64,000 nucleotides of DNA from RH-AL1 sp965214415 (lineage in GTDB: Bacteria; Pseudomonadota; Alphaproteobacteria; Rhizobiales; Beijerinckiaceae). The stretch spans positions 3,658,001 to 3,722,000 of the forward strand of contig CBDCBQ010000003.1 of NCBI GenBank assembly GCA_965214415.1, in the 5' to 3' direction. Position 1 is the first letter of the stretch. Every line of letters starts with the position of its first letter. This document shows positions 34,385 to 42,973 of this stretch, piece by piece. The translations under genes were made by a program, and so were the position numbers. The notes under the pieces were generated by a model. That model had not been told where the DNA came from. It was given only the letters and a program-made list of their open reading frames with translations, and made no database searches.

Positions 34385-34981
34385 CTAGGCCAACGCGGAG
34401 ACCTTGGGCCACGCCCGCAACGCCAGGTCGGCGGCCCGGAGGAGCGAGGCGCGTGTCGCACCACCCGCGCCCTGAACGGCGCTGCCGCAGGCAAACGTCA
34501 TCAGGAACCGTGCCAGATCGGCGGGCGACTCGTCGGCTGGCAGGTCGCCCTCGTCCCGAGCCCGCGCCAACCGGGCGACGAGCGCGGTCTCGAAGGCGCC
34601 ACGGCGACGCGCCAGCTCCTCCTTGATGGGATCGGCGCCAGTCGAGCAGGCGAGCGCGCTCTGCGTGCCCATGCAGCCGCGCGGATGATCGTCGGCGGTC
34701 GCAAGCTCGACGAAGCCTTCGACAAGTAGAGCCGCGACCTCGCGCGAGGAGGGCGCCGCGAGCGCGCCGCGCCAGAAGCCGAGGTAGGTCGTCTCGTAGA
34801 GATCGAGCGCTTTTTGGAACAGCTTTTCCTTGTTGCCGTAGGTCGCGTAGAGGCTCGGCCGGGTGATGCCCATCGCGGCGGTCAATTCGGTCATCGAGGC
34901 GCCCTCGTAGCCGCGGCGCCAAAACACGTCGAGCGCGCTCGCCAGCGCTCGTTCGACGCAAAACTCCTTCTGCCGTCCCAC
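34385..34981 (-). CDS. TetR family repressor of the RND efflux genes
   Basis: 198 residues from a GTG start that follows gagg by nine bases; a TTG three codons earlier is less well spaced. The N-terminal helix-turn-helix reads ALDVFWRRGYEGASMTELTAAMGITRPSLYATYGNKEKLF (about 15-54), a strong TetR signature. The C-terminal ligand domain has one conserved-looking cysteine in HPRGCMGTQSALACS. It lies directly upstream of the adaptor gene on the same strand. Matching dyads before both genes suggest autoregulation and repression of the pump. The inducer is unknown. Confidence 0.93.
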   Translation of the reverse strand: MGRQKEFCVERALASALDVFWRRGYEGASMTELTAAMGITRPSLYATYGNKEKLFQKALDLYETTYLGFWRGALAAPSSREVAALLVEGFVELATADDHPRGCMGTQSALACSTGADPIKEELARRRGAFETALVARLARARDEGDLPADESPADLARFLMTFACGSAVQGAGGATRASLLRAADLALRAWPKVSALA

Positions 34982-35000
34982 CGAAATCAACCTCGACACG

Positions 35001-35019
35001 CTATCGTACCGATCGATAG
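35001..35019. promoter_or_regulatory. Candidate TetR operator upstream of tetR
   Basis: Inverted repeat CTATCG-taccgat-CGATAG, 20 bases before the tetR start. It contains TACCGATCGATA, which differs by one base from the palindrome before the adaptor gene. Probable autoregulatory site. Confidence 0.65.
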
Positions 35020-35061
35020 CGAATTGTCGGCGGACGTCAAGCCGAGCATAAGGAGGCTTTG

Positions 35062-35652
35062 CTAGCCCTTCGCCTTGGCGATCGCGGGCATGAGCTGGTC
35101 CTTGATATTGTCTTCGGTCAGCGGGCCGACGATCTTGGCCTCGATCGTCCCCTTGCCATCGATCACATAGGTCTCGGGCACGCCGTAGACGCCGAAGTCG
35201 ATCCCGGTGCGGCCGGATTGGTCGACGCCGACCTTCTGGTAGGGATCGCCGACCTGGTTGAGGAAACGGCGCGTGTCGGCGGGCGCATCCTTGTAGGCGA
35301 TGCCGACGATGCGCAGGCCCTGGCGCTGCAGCTGGTCGAGGGCCGGCGCCTCCTGCCGGCACGGCACGCACCAGGAGGCGAACACGTTGACGAGGGTGAC
35401 GCCGCCTTGCGCGAGGTCGGCCGTGGCGAGGCCCGGCTTGTCGATACCGGTGACGGGCGCCAGCGCGAAGGTGGGCACCGGCTTGCCGATCAGCGCCGAC
35501 GGCAGCACCGAGGCATCGCCCGAGAAGAGGCGCGCCAGCAGCAGCCCCGCCAGCGCTAGGAAGACGACGAGCGGCACGAAGGCGAGCAATGGCCAGCGGC
35601 GCGGCGCGACCTCGGTCTCCTCGGCTTCTTCGGCGAACTCAGGATCGCTCAT
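35062..35652 (-). CDS. ccmG: Cytochrome c maturation thioredoxin CcmG/DsbE
   Basis: 196-residue membrane-anchored periplasmic thioredoxin that reduces apocytochrome c cysteines before haem attachment. One N-terminal membrane helix (about 21-41) leads to the thioredoxin fold with FASWCVPCRQ (Cys95 and Cys98) and the cis-proline region GVYGVPETYVID. The acidic cytosolic start MSDPEFAEEAEETE is unusual but harmless. Its ATG overlaps the ccmD stop. Reading order is ccmC, ccmD, ccmG. Confidence 0.95.
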   Translation of the reverse strand: MSDPEFAEEAEETEVAPRRWPLLAFVPLVVFLALAGLLLARLFSGDASVLPSALIGKPVPTFALAPVTGIDKPGLATADLAQGGVTLVNVFASWCVPCRQEAPALDQLQRQGLRIVGIAYKDAPADTRRFLNQVGDPYQKVGVDQSGRTGIDFGVYGVPETYVIDGKGTIEAKIVGPLTEDNIKDQLMPAIAKAKG

Positions 35653-35804
35653 TCGCGATCGAGGCCGCGCGCGCCGAACCGCCGCAGATCACGCCGCACC
35701 GCCATGTGATCGAGGATGATCGACCCGATCATCGCGCCGACGACGACACCGGCGATCACATAGGCGGCGACGATGAAGGGGATGTGCGCGGAGTGCTCCA
35801 TCAT
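35649..35804 (-). CDS. ccmD: Haem exporter protein CcmD
   Basis: 51-residue membrane protein with one helix (about residues 8-32) followed by a basic cytosolic tail (HMAVRRDLRRFGARG). Size, position between ccmC and ccmG, and the arginine-rich tail are what CcmD normally shows; it helps release holo-CcmE from CcmC. Both ends overlap its neighbours by four bases (ATGA), so it is translationally coupled on both sides. Confidence 0.9.
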   Translation of the reverse strand: MMEHSAHIPFIVAAYVIAGVVVGAMIGSIILDHMAVRRDLRRFGARGLDRE

Positions 35805-36577
35805 CCGGCGGCACTCGCCTCGAGAATGCGCAAGCGGCGCAGGCGGCGGTGCAGGATCTCGTTGCGGATCGCCGCCATGTGCAGCGTGAAGAACAGAGTG
35901 GTGAAGGCCACCGCCATGATGAGCAGCGGCCACAGCATCGGCTTGGCGATGGCCGAGCCGGTGATGAACACGGACGGGCCCTGGTGCAGCGTGTTCCACC
36001 ATTGCACCGAGTAGTGGATGATCGGGATGATGACCGAGGCGGTCAGCGTGAAGATCGCCGCCGCGCGGGCCGCCCGCGTCTGGTCCTCGAACACCTGCCA
36101 GAGCGCGATCAGGCCGACGTAGATCAGGAACAGGATGAGCACCGAGGTCAGCCGCGCGTCCCACACCCACCAGGTGCCCCACATCGGCTTGCCCCACAGC
36201 GAGCCGGTGGCGAGGCAGATGAAGGTGAAGCCGGCGCCGAGCGGGGCGGCGGCCTTCTGCGCCGCGTCGGCCAACGGGTGGCGCCACACCAGCGTGCCGA
36301 ACGCCGACGCCGCCATGACCATGTAGACCATCATCGCGTTCCAGGCGGCCGGCACATGAAGGTACATGATGAGGACGGTGCGACCCTGCTGGTAGTCGGC
36401 CGGCCCGATCGCGGCGAGGTAGAGCCCGACCGCGAGCAGCGCCGCGGTGACCGCGCCGAGCGCGGGCACCAGCCAGGCGGCGAGGCGCAGGAAACGAGCC
36501 GGGCTGGCGAGCCCGCCGAGCCAGCGGAACGGCGCGCCGAAGGGATAGAGCGGGCGGGAAACGGCTTGCTCGGTCAT
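35801..36577 (-). CDS. ccmC: Haem handling protein CcmC
   Basis: 258-residue inner-membrane protein with six predicted helices. It carries the tryptophan-rich motif WGKPMWGTWWVWDARLTS (about 124-141) and the flanking histidine loops (MYLHVPAAW before it and IHYSVQWWNTLHQG after) that hold haem for transfer to CcmE. It heads the ccmC-ccmD-ccmG run. The usual ccmA and ccmB ABC genes are not upstream; a DUF2252 gene is there instead. Confidence 0.96.
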   Translation of the reverse strand: MTEQAVSRPLYPFGAPFRWLGGLASPARFLRLAAWLVPALGAVTAALLAVGLYLAAIGPADYQQGRTVLIMYLHVPAAWNAMMVYMVMAASAFGTLVWRHPLADAAQKAAAPLGAGFTFICLATGSLWGKPMWGTWWVWDARLTSVLILFLIYVGLIALWQVFEDQTRAARAAAIFTLTASVIIPIIHYSVQWWNTLHQGPSVFITGSAIAKPMLWPLLIMAVAFTTLFFTLHMAAIRNEILHRRLRRLRILEASAAG

Positions 36578-36650
36578 GAGGTGTTTTAAGCCGAGGCCGG
36601 GTGGGGCGCAATCTCATCGTACCCCGGCGAACGACCCGCGGAACGGGGGG

Positions 36651-38006
36651 TCACCCCTCCGATACCAGCGGCGAGGCGACGAGCTTGGCGTGATCGGCGA
36701 CGGTCTGTCGCGCATAGGCCATCGCGAACGAGGCGAGCGCGTCGTCCATCACGTCGGACCCGCCGAGGTAACCGGCGATCGTCGCGGCATCGCCGGTGCG
36801 GGCGTGGGCGCGGGCGAGCGTGCGGCCGCACAGCGTCGCGTAGGCCGGCAGCGCCTTGCCCTCGAGCACGTCGCCGATCGAGCCGAGCCGGCGATTCTTC
36901 AAGTGGCGCAGGTAGAAGTGGCGGCCCTGGTCGTCCTGCGTCCAGCCGAGGAACGGGTCGCTCTCGGCCTGCATCGCGCGCTGGCCGTCGACGACGCGCT
37001 TGCCCTGGTGGCTCGCCTTCAGCGCGCCCGGCGCGAAGCCGGCGATCGCCGAAGTGACCGCCTGCTTGAGCTGCAGGATCAGCTGGTCGCCGTCGGCCGT
37101 GGCCCACAGGCCGACGGCGCAGAACGTGCCGACCGAGCCGACGCCGACCACCTTGAAGGCGACGTCGCGTAGCGCGTATTTCTTCAGCAGCGTCGCCCGC
37201 TCCGACGCGAGCGTCGCTTCGTAGATGTGCCGCGCGGCGGGCGTCAGCACGCGCCCCACCGGCGTGCCGTCGGGCAGCGTGTGGAACACCTTGCCCGGCT
37301 CGTCCTTGAAGGCGAGCCGGTCCTCGGCGACATCCGGCTCCTCCTCGGAGCTCTTGCCCTTCTTTTCGGACTTCATGAGCTTGCCGAGGATCGAGGTCTC
37401 GAGCTTGTCGTCGTCGAGCCCGGCGAGCTGGTCCTTCAAGTCCATCCGCGTCTGCCAGACCTCGAGCGGCGACCGCTCGCCGAGAAAGCTCATGAAGTCG
37501 CGGTAGGCCTTGGCGGTGGCCTGCGCGAGGGAGTGCGCCTTCTTGTCCGGCAGCCCCTCCGCTTGCGCCGCGACGGTGACGCTGGCGACGAGGCGCTTCA
37601 GATCGACGATGAAGTCGACGCCCGGATGCGTCTCGTCGAAATCGTTGACGTCGAACAGGATGTCGCCGGCGCTCGCGGAGAACACGCCGAAGTTCATCAG
37701 GTGGCAGTCGCCGCAGGCCTGCACGGGCAGGCCGATCTTCGGCATCGGCAGCAGATCGTGCGCCATCACCGCCGCGGCGCCGCGATAGAAGGCGAACGGG
37801 TCCACGCTCATGCGCTTGTAGCGCTCGGGCACGAGGGCAGGCACGCGCTCGACATCGGTGGCGGCGAGGTACGGCAGCGGGTCGCGCTCGGTGTCGACAT
37901 GGAACTCGGCATGTCCCTCGCGCGCCACGACATCGCGCAGCGCCTTGCCGGCGGCGTTGCGCTCGGCGCGGGACCGCAGCCGTGTCGCGTCGTCGATGTC
38001 GGTCAT
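36651..38006 (-). CDS. DUF2252 family protein
   Basis: 451 residues matching the DUF2252 family, which has a kinase-like fold of unknown activity. Visible family segments are ERYKRMSVDPFAFYRGAA (about 61-78), the cysteine/histidine block ACGDCHLMNFGVFSA (about 96-110), DVNDFDETHPGVDFIVDLKRL (about 118-138) and KVVGVGSVGTFC (about 278-289). No signal peptide or membrane helix is present. A lysine/glutamate-rich stretch near 210-230 is probably a flexible loop. It stands alone, 73 bases upstream of ccmC on the same strand and divergent from the next gene. Confidence 0.88.
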   Translation of the reverse strand: MTDIDDATRLRSRAERNAAGKALRDVVAREGHAEFHVDTERDPLPYLAATDVERVPALVPERYKRMSVDPFAFYRGAAAVMAHDLLPMPKIGLPVQACGDCHLMNFGVFSASAGDILFDVNDFDETHPGVDFIVDLKRLVASVTVAAQAEGLPDKKAHSLAQATAKAYRDFMSFLGERSPLEVWQTRMDLKDQLAGLDDDKLETSILGKLMKSEKKGKSSEEEPDVAEDRLAFKDEPGKVFHTLPDGTPVGRVLTPAARHIYEATLASERATLLKKYALRDVAFKVVGVGSVGTFCAVGLWATADGDQLILQLKQAVTSAIAGFAPGALKASHQGKRVVDGQRAMQAESDPFLGWTQDDQGRHFYLRHLKNRRLGSIGDVLEGKALPAYATLCGRTLARAHARTGDAATIAGYLGGSDVMDDALASFAMAYARQTVADHAKLVASPLVSEG

Positions 38007-38122
38007 GTTCTTTCCTCGCCAAGCGCGGGACTACCGCCCTAGGACCGGCAATTGTCAATTTCACAAGGCGTGACGCCGCCGCGACGTCTCGTGCTTAAAT
38101 GTGCCTTCGGAGGACCCACGAC

Positions 38123-38725
38123 ATGGAGACGACCGCGGACCCGCACCGCCTGAGCGACATCGCGTTCACGCCCGCGGTGAAGGCGGAGCAGGCGCGGCAC
38201 GGCTCGCGCCACATCTACGAGCGGCACGATTTCCAGGCCGGTGTGCGGCCGCACCTCGAGGCGTTCCTCGCCGAGGTCGACACCGCCTATCTCGCCACCG
38301 CGACCAAGGACGGCCAGCCCTACGCGCAGCATCGCGGTGGGCGGCCGGGCTTCATCAAGGTCGTCGACGATCACACGATCGGCTTCGCCGACTTCAAGGG
38401 CAACAGGCAGTACGTCACGACGGGCAACCTCGTCGAGAACGGCAAGGCGTTCCTCTTCTTGATGGACTACGCCAACAAGCGCCGCATCAAGGTGTGGGGC
38501 ACGGCGCGGATGGTCGAGGATGCGGCGACGATCGCGGCGCTCGCCGACCCCACCTATCCGGCCACGGTCGAGCGGGCGCTGCTGTTCGATGTGACGGCCT
38601 ACGACGTGAACTGCCCGCAGCACATCCCGCGGAAGGTCGATGCGGCGCTTGTCCTGCGCGCGCTGGAGCAGCGCGACGCCCGCATCGCGGCGCTCGAGGC
38701 CGAGCTGGCTTACCTCAGGGGTTGA
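38123..38725 (+). CDS. Pyridoxamine 5'-phosphate oxidase-family FMN-binding protein
   Basis: 200-residue split-barrel protein with DTAYLATATKDGQPYAQHRGGRPGFIKVVD (about 53-82) and FADFKGNRQYVTTGNL (about 90-105), the usual FMN/phosphate contact blocks of this family. It ends in a short coiled coil (QRDARIAALEAELAYL). The biological substrate is unknown; such proteins are often reductases of small molecules. The ATG is eight bases after a ggagga ribosome binding site. It is monocistronic and convergent with the DUF2865 gene. Confidence 0.88.
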   Translation: METTADPHRLSDIAFTPAVKAEQARHGSRHIYERHDFQAGVRPHLEAFLAEVDTAYLATATKDGQPYAQHRGGRPGFIKVVDDHTIGFADFKGNRQYVTTGNLVENGKAFLFLMDYANKRRIKVWGTARMVEDAATIAALADPTYPATVERALLFDVTAYDVNCPQHIPRKVDAALVLRALEQRDARIAALEAELAYLRG

Positions 38726-38729
38726 TGCC

Positions 38730-39719
38730 CTACGGCGCGGCTGGCGTGACGGTGAGGCTCGCCTGGTGCTCGAGCTGCTGGGTCGTCGCGCGCGCGACCG
38801 GAGCCGCGGTTGCCGGGGCCCGCTCGGCGATCACGTTCGGCGCCATAATCGGCGCCATGTTCAGGCTTGCACGCTCGATCGCGTGGATTTCGTCGCGATC
38901 GCCACGCTTCACGTCGGGGCTGCGCGCGAGCGCCAGGAAATCGTTGCGGCGGTACGGGAAGCGGGCGGCGCCGTGGAACACCTTGAAGCCGGTCGCCGTC
39001 ATCACGGCATCGCCGCGGCGCAGGGTGAAGTCGTGCAGCAGCGACTTGATGCGGTTGCCCTGCGGGGGATGGCAGGTGCAGGCGTCCGACAGGACGGTGG
39101 TGTAGTGGAACGCGTAGGGCAGGTCCGAATAGCTCTTGCTGGTGCCGACGCGGATCGCGTCGTCCATCGTGTCGGTTCCCGCCGGCTGGACGTAGAGCGC
39201 GGTCGCGGCGCCGGGGCACTCGGACTGGCAGGTCGCCTCATGGGACGCGCGGTCCTGCTCGCCATGATAGGCGCCGACCGGGAAGGCAAAGCCGTCGCAG
39301 AGCCGCACGCACACGGATTGGCGGCCGAGTTCCATCGGCGTGTCGGAGAAGCGGACCGAGTGCGCATGTTCGACCGAGCGAAGGAAGCGCGCCGGCTGCA
39401 GCTTGGCGACGGTGACGCGGCGGGCGAGCGAGCGCCGGGCAACGTGGCGGCGCGAAGAAAACCATCCATAGGTTTGCGACGGCGCCGCGGCCTCGGTCGG
39501 CTGCTGTTGCTGCTCCAAGCCCACGCCGCTGAAGATGCCGCCCTCGCCAAAGAAACTGTCGGCGATGCCGGAACGATCGTCGATCACGACGGTGGTGAAG
39601 GCGACGGTGGCGACCGCGAAGCCGGCGACGATGGCGAGGCGAAACCGGGCGTCCTTGCCGCCGAAGCGCTGGGCGAGCCGGGCGACCGGACCCGCGAACA
39701 AACGCTCAAGGAACGCCAT
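38730..39719 (-). CDS. DUF2865 domain protein, membrane-anchored
   Basis: 329 residues. After a cytosolic lead there is one membrane helix (about 28-44, LAIVAGFAVATVAFTTVVI). The periplasmic part has the DUF2865 pattern: RQSVCVRLCDGFAFPVG (about 133-149), SHEATCQSECPGAATALYV (about 158-176), and a later DACTCHPP. The cysteines are probably disulfide-linked. The family is almost confined to Rhizobiales and has no assigned function. The ATG giving MAFLERLF is chosen over one eight codons upstream because the longer form has no ribosome binding site. Confidence 0.85.
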   Translation of the reverse strand: MAFLERLFAGPVARLAQRFGGKDARFRLAIVAGFAVATVAFTTVVIDDRSGIADSFFGEGGIFSGVGLEQQQQPTEAAAPSQTYGWFSSRRHVARRSLARRVTVAKLQPARFLRSVEHAHSVRFSDTPMELGRQSVCVRLCDGFAFPVGAYHGEQDRASHEATCQSECPGAATALYVQPAGTDTMDDAIRVGTSKSYSDLPYAFHYTTVLSDACTCHPPQGNRIKSLLHDFTLRRGDAVMTATGFKVFHGAARFPYRRNDFLALARSPDVKRGDRDEIHAIERASLNMAPIMAPNVIAERAPATAAPVARATTQQLEHQASLTVTPAAP

Positions 39720-39872
39720 GGAACCGCCTCCGAAACATCTCAAATGCCGTGCGGTCTTTCAACCACAGTCAAGTGCCGATAAGCAATGGTCGCGAGGGCA
39801 AAAATAAGGCCGATGGTAAAGACAGGTATCGTGACATAATCGTTACAGGCCTTGCTTGGGCGGAGGTAGATC

Positions 39873-42665
39873 GTGAAGCAGCCGAAACTCGCCGCCTATG
39901 CCGCGCGGCGCGACTTTCAAAAGACCGCCGAGCCGCGCGGCGACGATGTGGTTCGCGCGTCCGACGCTCTCCGGTTCGTCGTCCAGCGGCACGACGCGAC
40001 GCGGCTGCACTACGATCTGCGGCTCGAGCTCGACGACGTCTTCAAGTCCTGGGCGGTCACCAAGGGGCCCTCGCTCAACCCCGCCGACAAGCGGCTCGCC
40101 GTCGAGGTCGAGGATCACCCGCTCGGCTATGGCGACTTCGAGGGCACGATCCCGAAGGGACAGTACGGCGGCGGCACGGTTCAGCTCTTCGATCGCGGCA
40201 CCTGGACGCCGGAGAACGGCGACCCGGCCGAGGCGATCGCTGGCGGCGAACTGAAATTTTCGCTGACGGGCAAGCGGCTCAAGGGCAGCTTCGTGCTGGT
40301 GCGCATGAAGCATGACCGCAACGGCGGCAAGCGCACCAACTGGCTGCTGATCAAGCATCGCGATGGCGCCGCCAACGACGCGGACGACGGCGGCGGCGTT
40401 CTCGCGATCGATCGGTCCGTCGCCTCCGGCCGCGCGATGGCGACGATCGCTGCCGGCAAGGGCAAGGCGCCGGAGCCGTTCATGCTCGGCAAGGACAAGT
40501 CGGGCCGGGAACTGGCGCCCGCGGCCGATGCGATCTGGGATTCGTCGAAAGGCCACGCCAAGGACGAGCGGGCGGCGGACGGGCGGACGGACCCGCCGGC
40601 GGGGGCGGGGGCGGCGCTTTCGCCGAAGGCGAAGCTCGCGCGAAAGCCAGCCGCGACGGCCGACAAAGCGAGCCCCCGCAAGGGCACGGCACCTGAGGAC
40701 CATCGCGCGAACATGCCGGACTTCGTCGAGCCGCAGTTGTGCCGGAGCGTCGTCAAGCCGCCGACCGGCGCGCTGTGGCTGCACGAGATCAAGTTCGACG
40801 GCTACCGCATGCAGCTGCGTATCGAGGACGGGTCGGCGACGCTGCGGACCAGGAACGGGCTCGACTGGACGCGCAAGTTCGCGGCGATCGTCGAGGCGGG
40901 CGCGGCTTTGGCCGGCTCCGGCTTCGCGGATGCGATGATCGACGGCGAGGTGGTCGCGCTCGACGCCGATGGCGCGCCGAGCTTTTCCGCGCTGCAGGCG
41001 GCGATCGCGGACGAGAAGACCAGCGCGCTCGTCTTCTTCGCGTTCGACCTGCTGTTTCACGACGGCGCCGACCTGCGGCAAACGCCGTTGCGCGAGCGCA
41101 AGGAGCGGCTCGCCACGTTGCTCGCCGGCAAGCGGCCGTCGCCGGGGACGATCCGTTTCGTCGAGCATTTCACCAGCGACGGCGCCGAGGTCTTCGCCTC
41201 CGCGCGCGACCTAGGGCTCGAAGGGATCGTCTCGAAGAAGGCCTCGGCGCCCTATCGTTCGGGCCGCTCCGACAGCTGGACCAAGGCCAAGTGCCGGATC
41301 GCGCACGAGGTCGTCATCGGCGGCTGGAGCGAGACCAACGGCCAGTTCCGCTCGCTGCTCGGCGGCGTGTTTCGTGACGGCGCGCTGATCTATGTGGGGC
41401 GCATCGGCACCGGCTTCGGCGCCTCGACGGTCGCGCGGTTGCTGCCCAAGCTGAAGGCGCACGCGCAGGCGAAGAGCCCGTTCGACAGGAAGGGCGCGCC
41501 GCCGCGCGACCGGGCGGTGCGCTGGCTCGAGCCGGTCCTTGTCGCGGAGATCGAGTTCGCCGGCTGGTCGGGCGACGGCGCGGTCCGGCAGGCCGCGTTC
41601 AAGGGCCTGCGCGAGGACAAGCCGGCGGCGGATGTGGTCGCGGAACCACCCGCCAAGCCGACAAAGGCGGCGCTCGTCGCGCCCGAGCCCACCGTCGAAG
41701 GCAAGAGCCAGGGCCAAAAGGCCAAGGGCGGTACAAAGGGCAGCACAAAAGGCGGTACAAAGGGCAAGGTCGTCGTGATGGGCGTGACGCTCTCGCATCC
41801 CGACAAGGCGCTGTGGCCCGACGCCGGCGACGACACGCCCGTCACCAAGCGCGATCTCGCCGACTATCTCGAGGCGGTGGGCGCCTGGATGCTGCCGCAC
41901 ATCGAGGGGCGGCTGTGCTCGATCATCCGCGCGCCGGACGGCATCGCCGGCCAGACATTTTTCCAGCGGCACGCGATGGCCGGCGGCTCCGGCCTGTTCG
42001 ACACGGTGAAGGTGCTCGGCGACCACGAGCCTTACCTCGTGCTCAACCGCGTCGAGGCGCTCGCCGCCGTGGCGCAGAGCGGCGGCCTCGAGCTGCACCC
42101 GTCGAACTGCGTGCCCGGCGAACCGATGGTGCCTGGACGCTTCGTGTTCGATCTCGATCCGGCGCCCGACGTCCCGTTCGCCGATGTCGTCGCGGCGGCG
42201 AAGGAGATGAAGGCGCGGCTCGATGCGCTCGGCCTCGAGTCGTTCTGTAAAACGACGGGTGGCAAGGGCCTTCATGTCGTCACCCCGCTGACTGCCGTCG
42301 CGAAGGGACCGGACTGGGCGGCGGCCAAGCGCTTCGCCCGCGACGTGTGCGTCGCTATGGAGCGCGACGCGCCGCGCCGCTACCTCACCAAGATGTCGAA
42401 GGCCGCCCGCACCGGCCGCATCTTTCTCGACTATCTGCGCAACGACCGGATCTCGACGGCGGTGGCACCGCTCTCGCCGCGGGCACGGCCACGCGCACCA
42501 GTGTCGATGCCGCTCACCTGGGCGCAGGTGAAGGCCGATCTCGATCCCTTGCGCTACACCGTGCGGACGGTGCCGAAGCTGCTCGCCCGCTCGAAAGCCT
42601 GGGCCGATTACGAAGAGGCGGCCCGCCCTCTCGCCGACGCGATCGCCGCGCTGGCCCGGGCTTGA
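39873..42665 (+). CDS. ligD: ATP-dependent DNA ligase LigD (phosphoesterase-ligase-polymerase)
   Basis: 930-residue end-joining enzyme. Order seen: a 3'-phosphoesterase domain (about 30-165, RHDATRLHYDLRLELDD), a low-complexity linker (about 175-285), the ATP-dependent ligase with nucleotidyl lysine Lys307 in EIKFDGYRM, a lysine/glycine linker (about 600-632), and a primase-polymerase domain with DLDPAPD near residue 760. In bacterial end joining it works with Ku at double-strand breaks; no ku gene is in this window. The GTG start has ggaggt seven bases upstream. The second linker is encoded by near-tandem repeats of ggcggtacaaag. Confidence 0.95.
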   Translation: MKQPKLAAYAARRDFQKTAEPRGDDVVRASDALRFVVQRHDATRLHYDLRLELDDVFKSWAVTKGPSLNPADKRLAVEVEDHPLGYGDFEGTIPKGQYGGGTVQLFDRGTWTPENGDPAEAIAGGELKFSLTGKRLKGSFVLVRMKHDRNGGKRTNWLLIKHRDGAANDADDGGGVLAIDRSVASGRAMATIAAGKGKAPEPFMLGKDKSGRELAPAADAIWDSSKGHAKDERAADGRTDPPAGAGAALSPKAKLARKPAATADKASPRKGTAPEDHRANMPDFVEPQLCRSVVKPPTGALWLHEIKFDGYRMQLRIEDGSATLRTRNGLDWTRKFAAIVEAGAALAGSGFADAMIDGEVVALDADGAPSFSALQAAIADEKTSALVFFAFDLLFHDGADLRQTPLRERKERLATLLAGKRPSPGTIRFVEHFTSDGAEVFASARDLGLEGIVSKKASAPYRSGRSDSWTKAKCRIAHEVVIGGWSETNGQFRSLLGGVFRDGALIYVGRIGTGFGASTVARLLPKLKAHAQAKSPFDRKGAPPRDRAVRWLEPVLVAEIEFAGWSGDGAVRQAAFKGLREDKPAADVVAEPPAKPTKAALVAPEPTVEGKSQGQKAKGGTKGSTKGGTKGKVVVMGVTLSHPDKALWPDAGDDTPVTKRDLADYLEAVGAWMLPHIEGRLCSIIRAPDGIAGQTFFQRHAMAGGSGLFDTVKVLGDHEPYLVLNRVEALAAVAQSGGLELHPSNCVPGEPMVPGRFVFDLDPAPDVPFADVVAAAKEMKARLDALGLESFCKTTGGKGLHVVTPLTAVAKGPDWAAAKRFARDVCVAMERDAPRRYLTKMSKAARTGRIFLDYLRNDRISTAVAPLSPRARPRAPVSMPLTWAQVKADLDPLRYTVRTVPKLLARSKAWADYEEAARPLADAIAALARA
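41726..41768 (+). repeat. Short tandem repeat in the LigD linker
   Basis: Three imperfect copies of a 15-base unit resembling ggcggtacaaagggc encode the Gly-Thr-Lys-Gly linker between the ligase and polymerase domains. Length change here would alter the spacer in steps of five residues without affecting the domains. Confidence 0.6.
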
Positions 42666-42785
42666 CCGGCCAGCCTATGTCAAAAGCCGCAGCGCGTGCG
42701 CGATCAACAGTTTAGACTTTTACGGGCATTGCGTCGGTGCCATGTTTGTCCCTAGTGTGCGCGCACGACACTTGAGGAGCACGTC

Positions 42786-42953
42786 ATGTCTTTGATCATC
42801 GTCATCATCATCCTGCTCCTCGTGTTCGGCGGTGGCGGTTTCTTCGGCTATCGCGGCGGTACGTTCTCTGGTCCGGGACCCGGCATCATCGGGCTCATCG
42901 TCCTGGTGGTCCTGATCGTCCTGGTCATTCGCCTGCTCGGCGGCGCCGTCTAG
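42786..42953 (+). CDS. DUF3309 small membrane protein
   Basis: 55-residue, very hydrophobic peptide: a first helix MSLIIVIIILLLVFGGG, a glycine-rich turn (FFGYRGG..GPGPG), and a second helix IIGLIVLVVLIVLVIRLL. This is the pattern of the short DUF3309 proteins found widely in alphaproteobacteria and others; function unknown. The ATG follows gaggag by five bases. It stands alone between ligD and the convergent glycosyltransferase gene. Confidence 0.8.
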   Translation: MSLIIVIIILLLVFGGGGFFGYRGGTFSGPGPGIIGLIVLVVLIVLVIRLLGGAV

Positions 42954-42973
42954 GCGTCGCGAACGGGCTCGGC

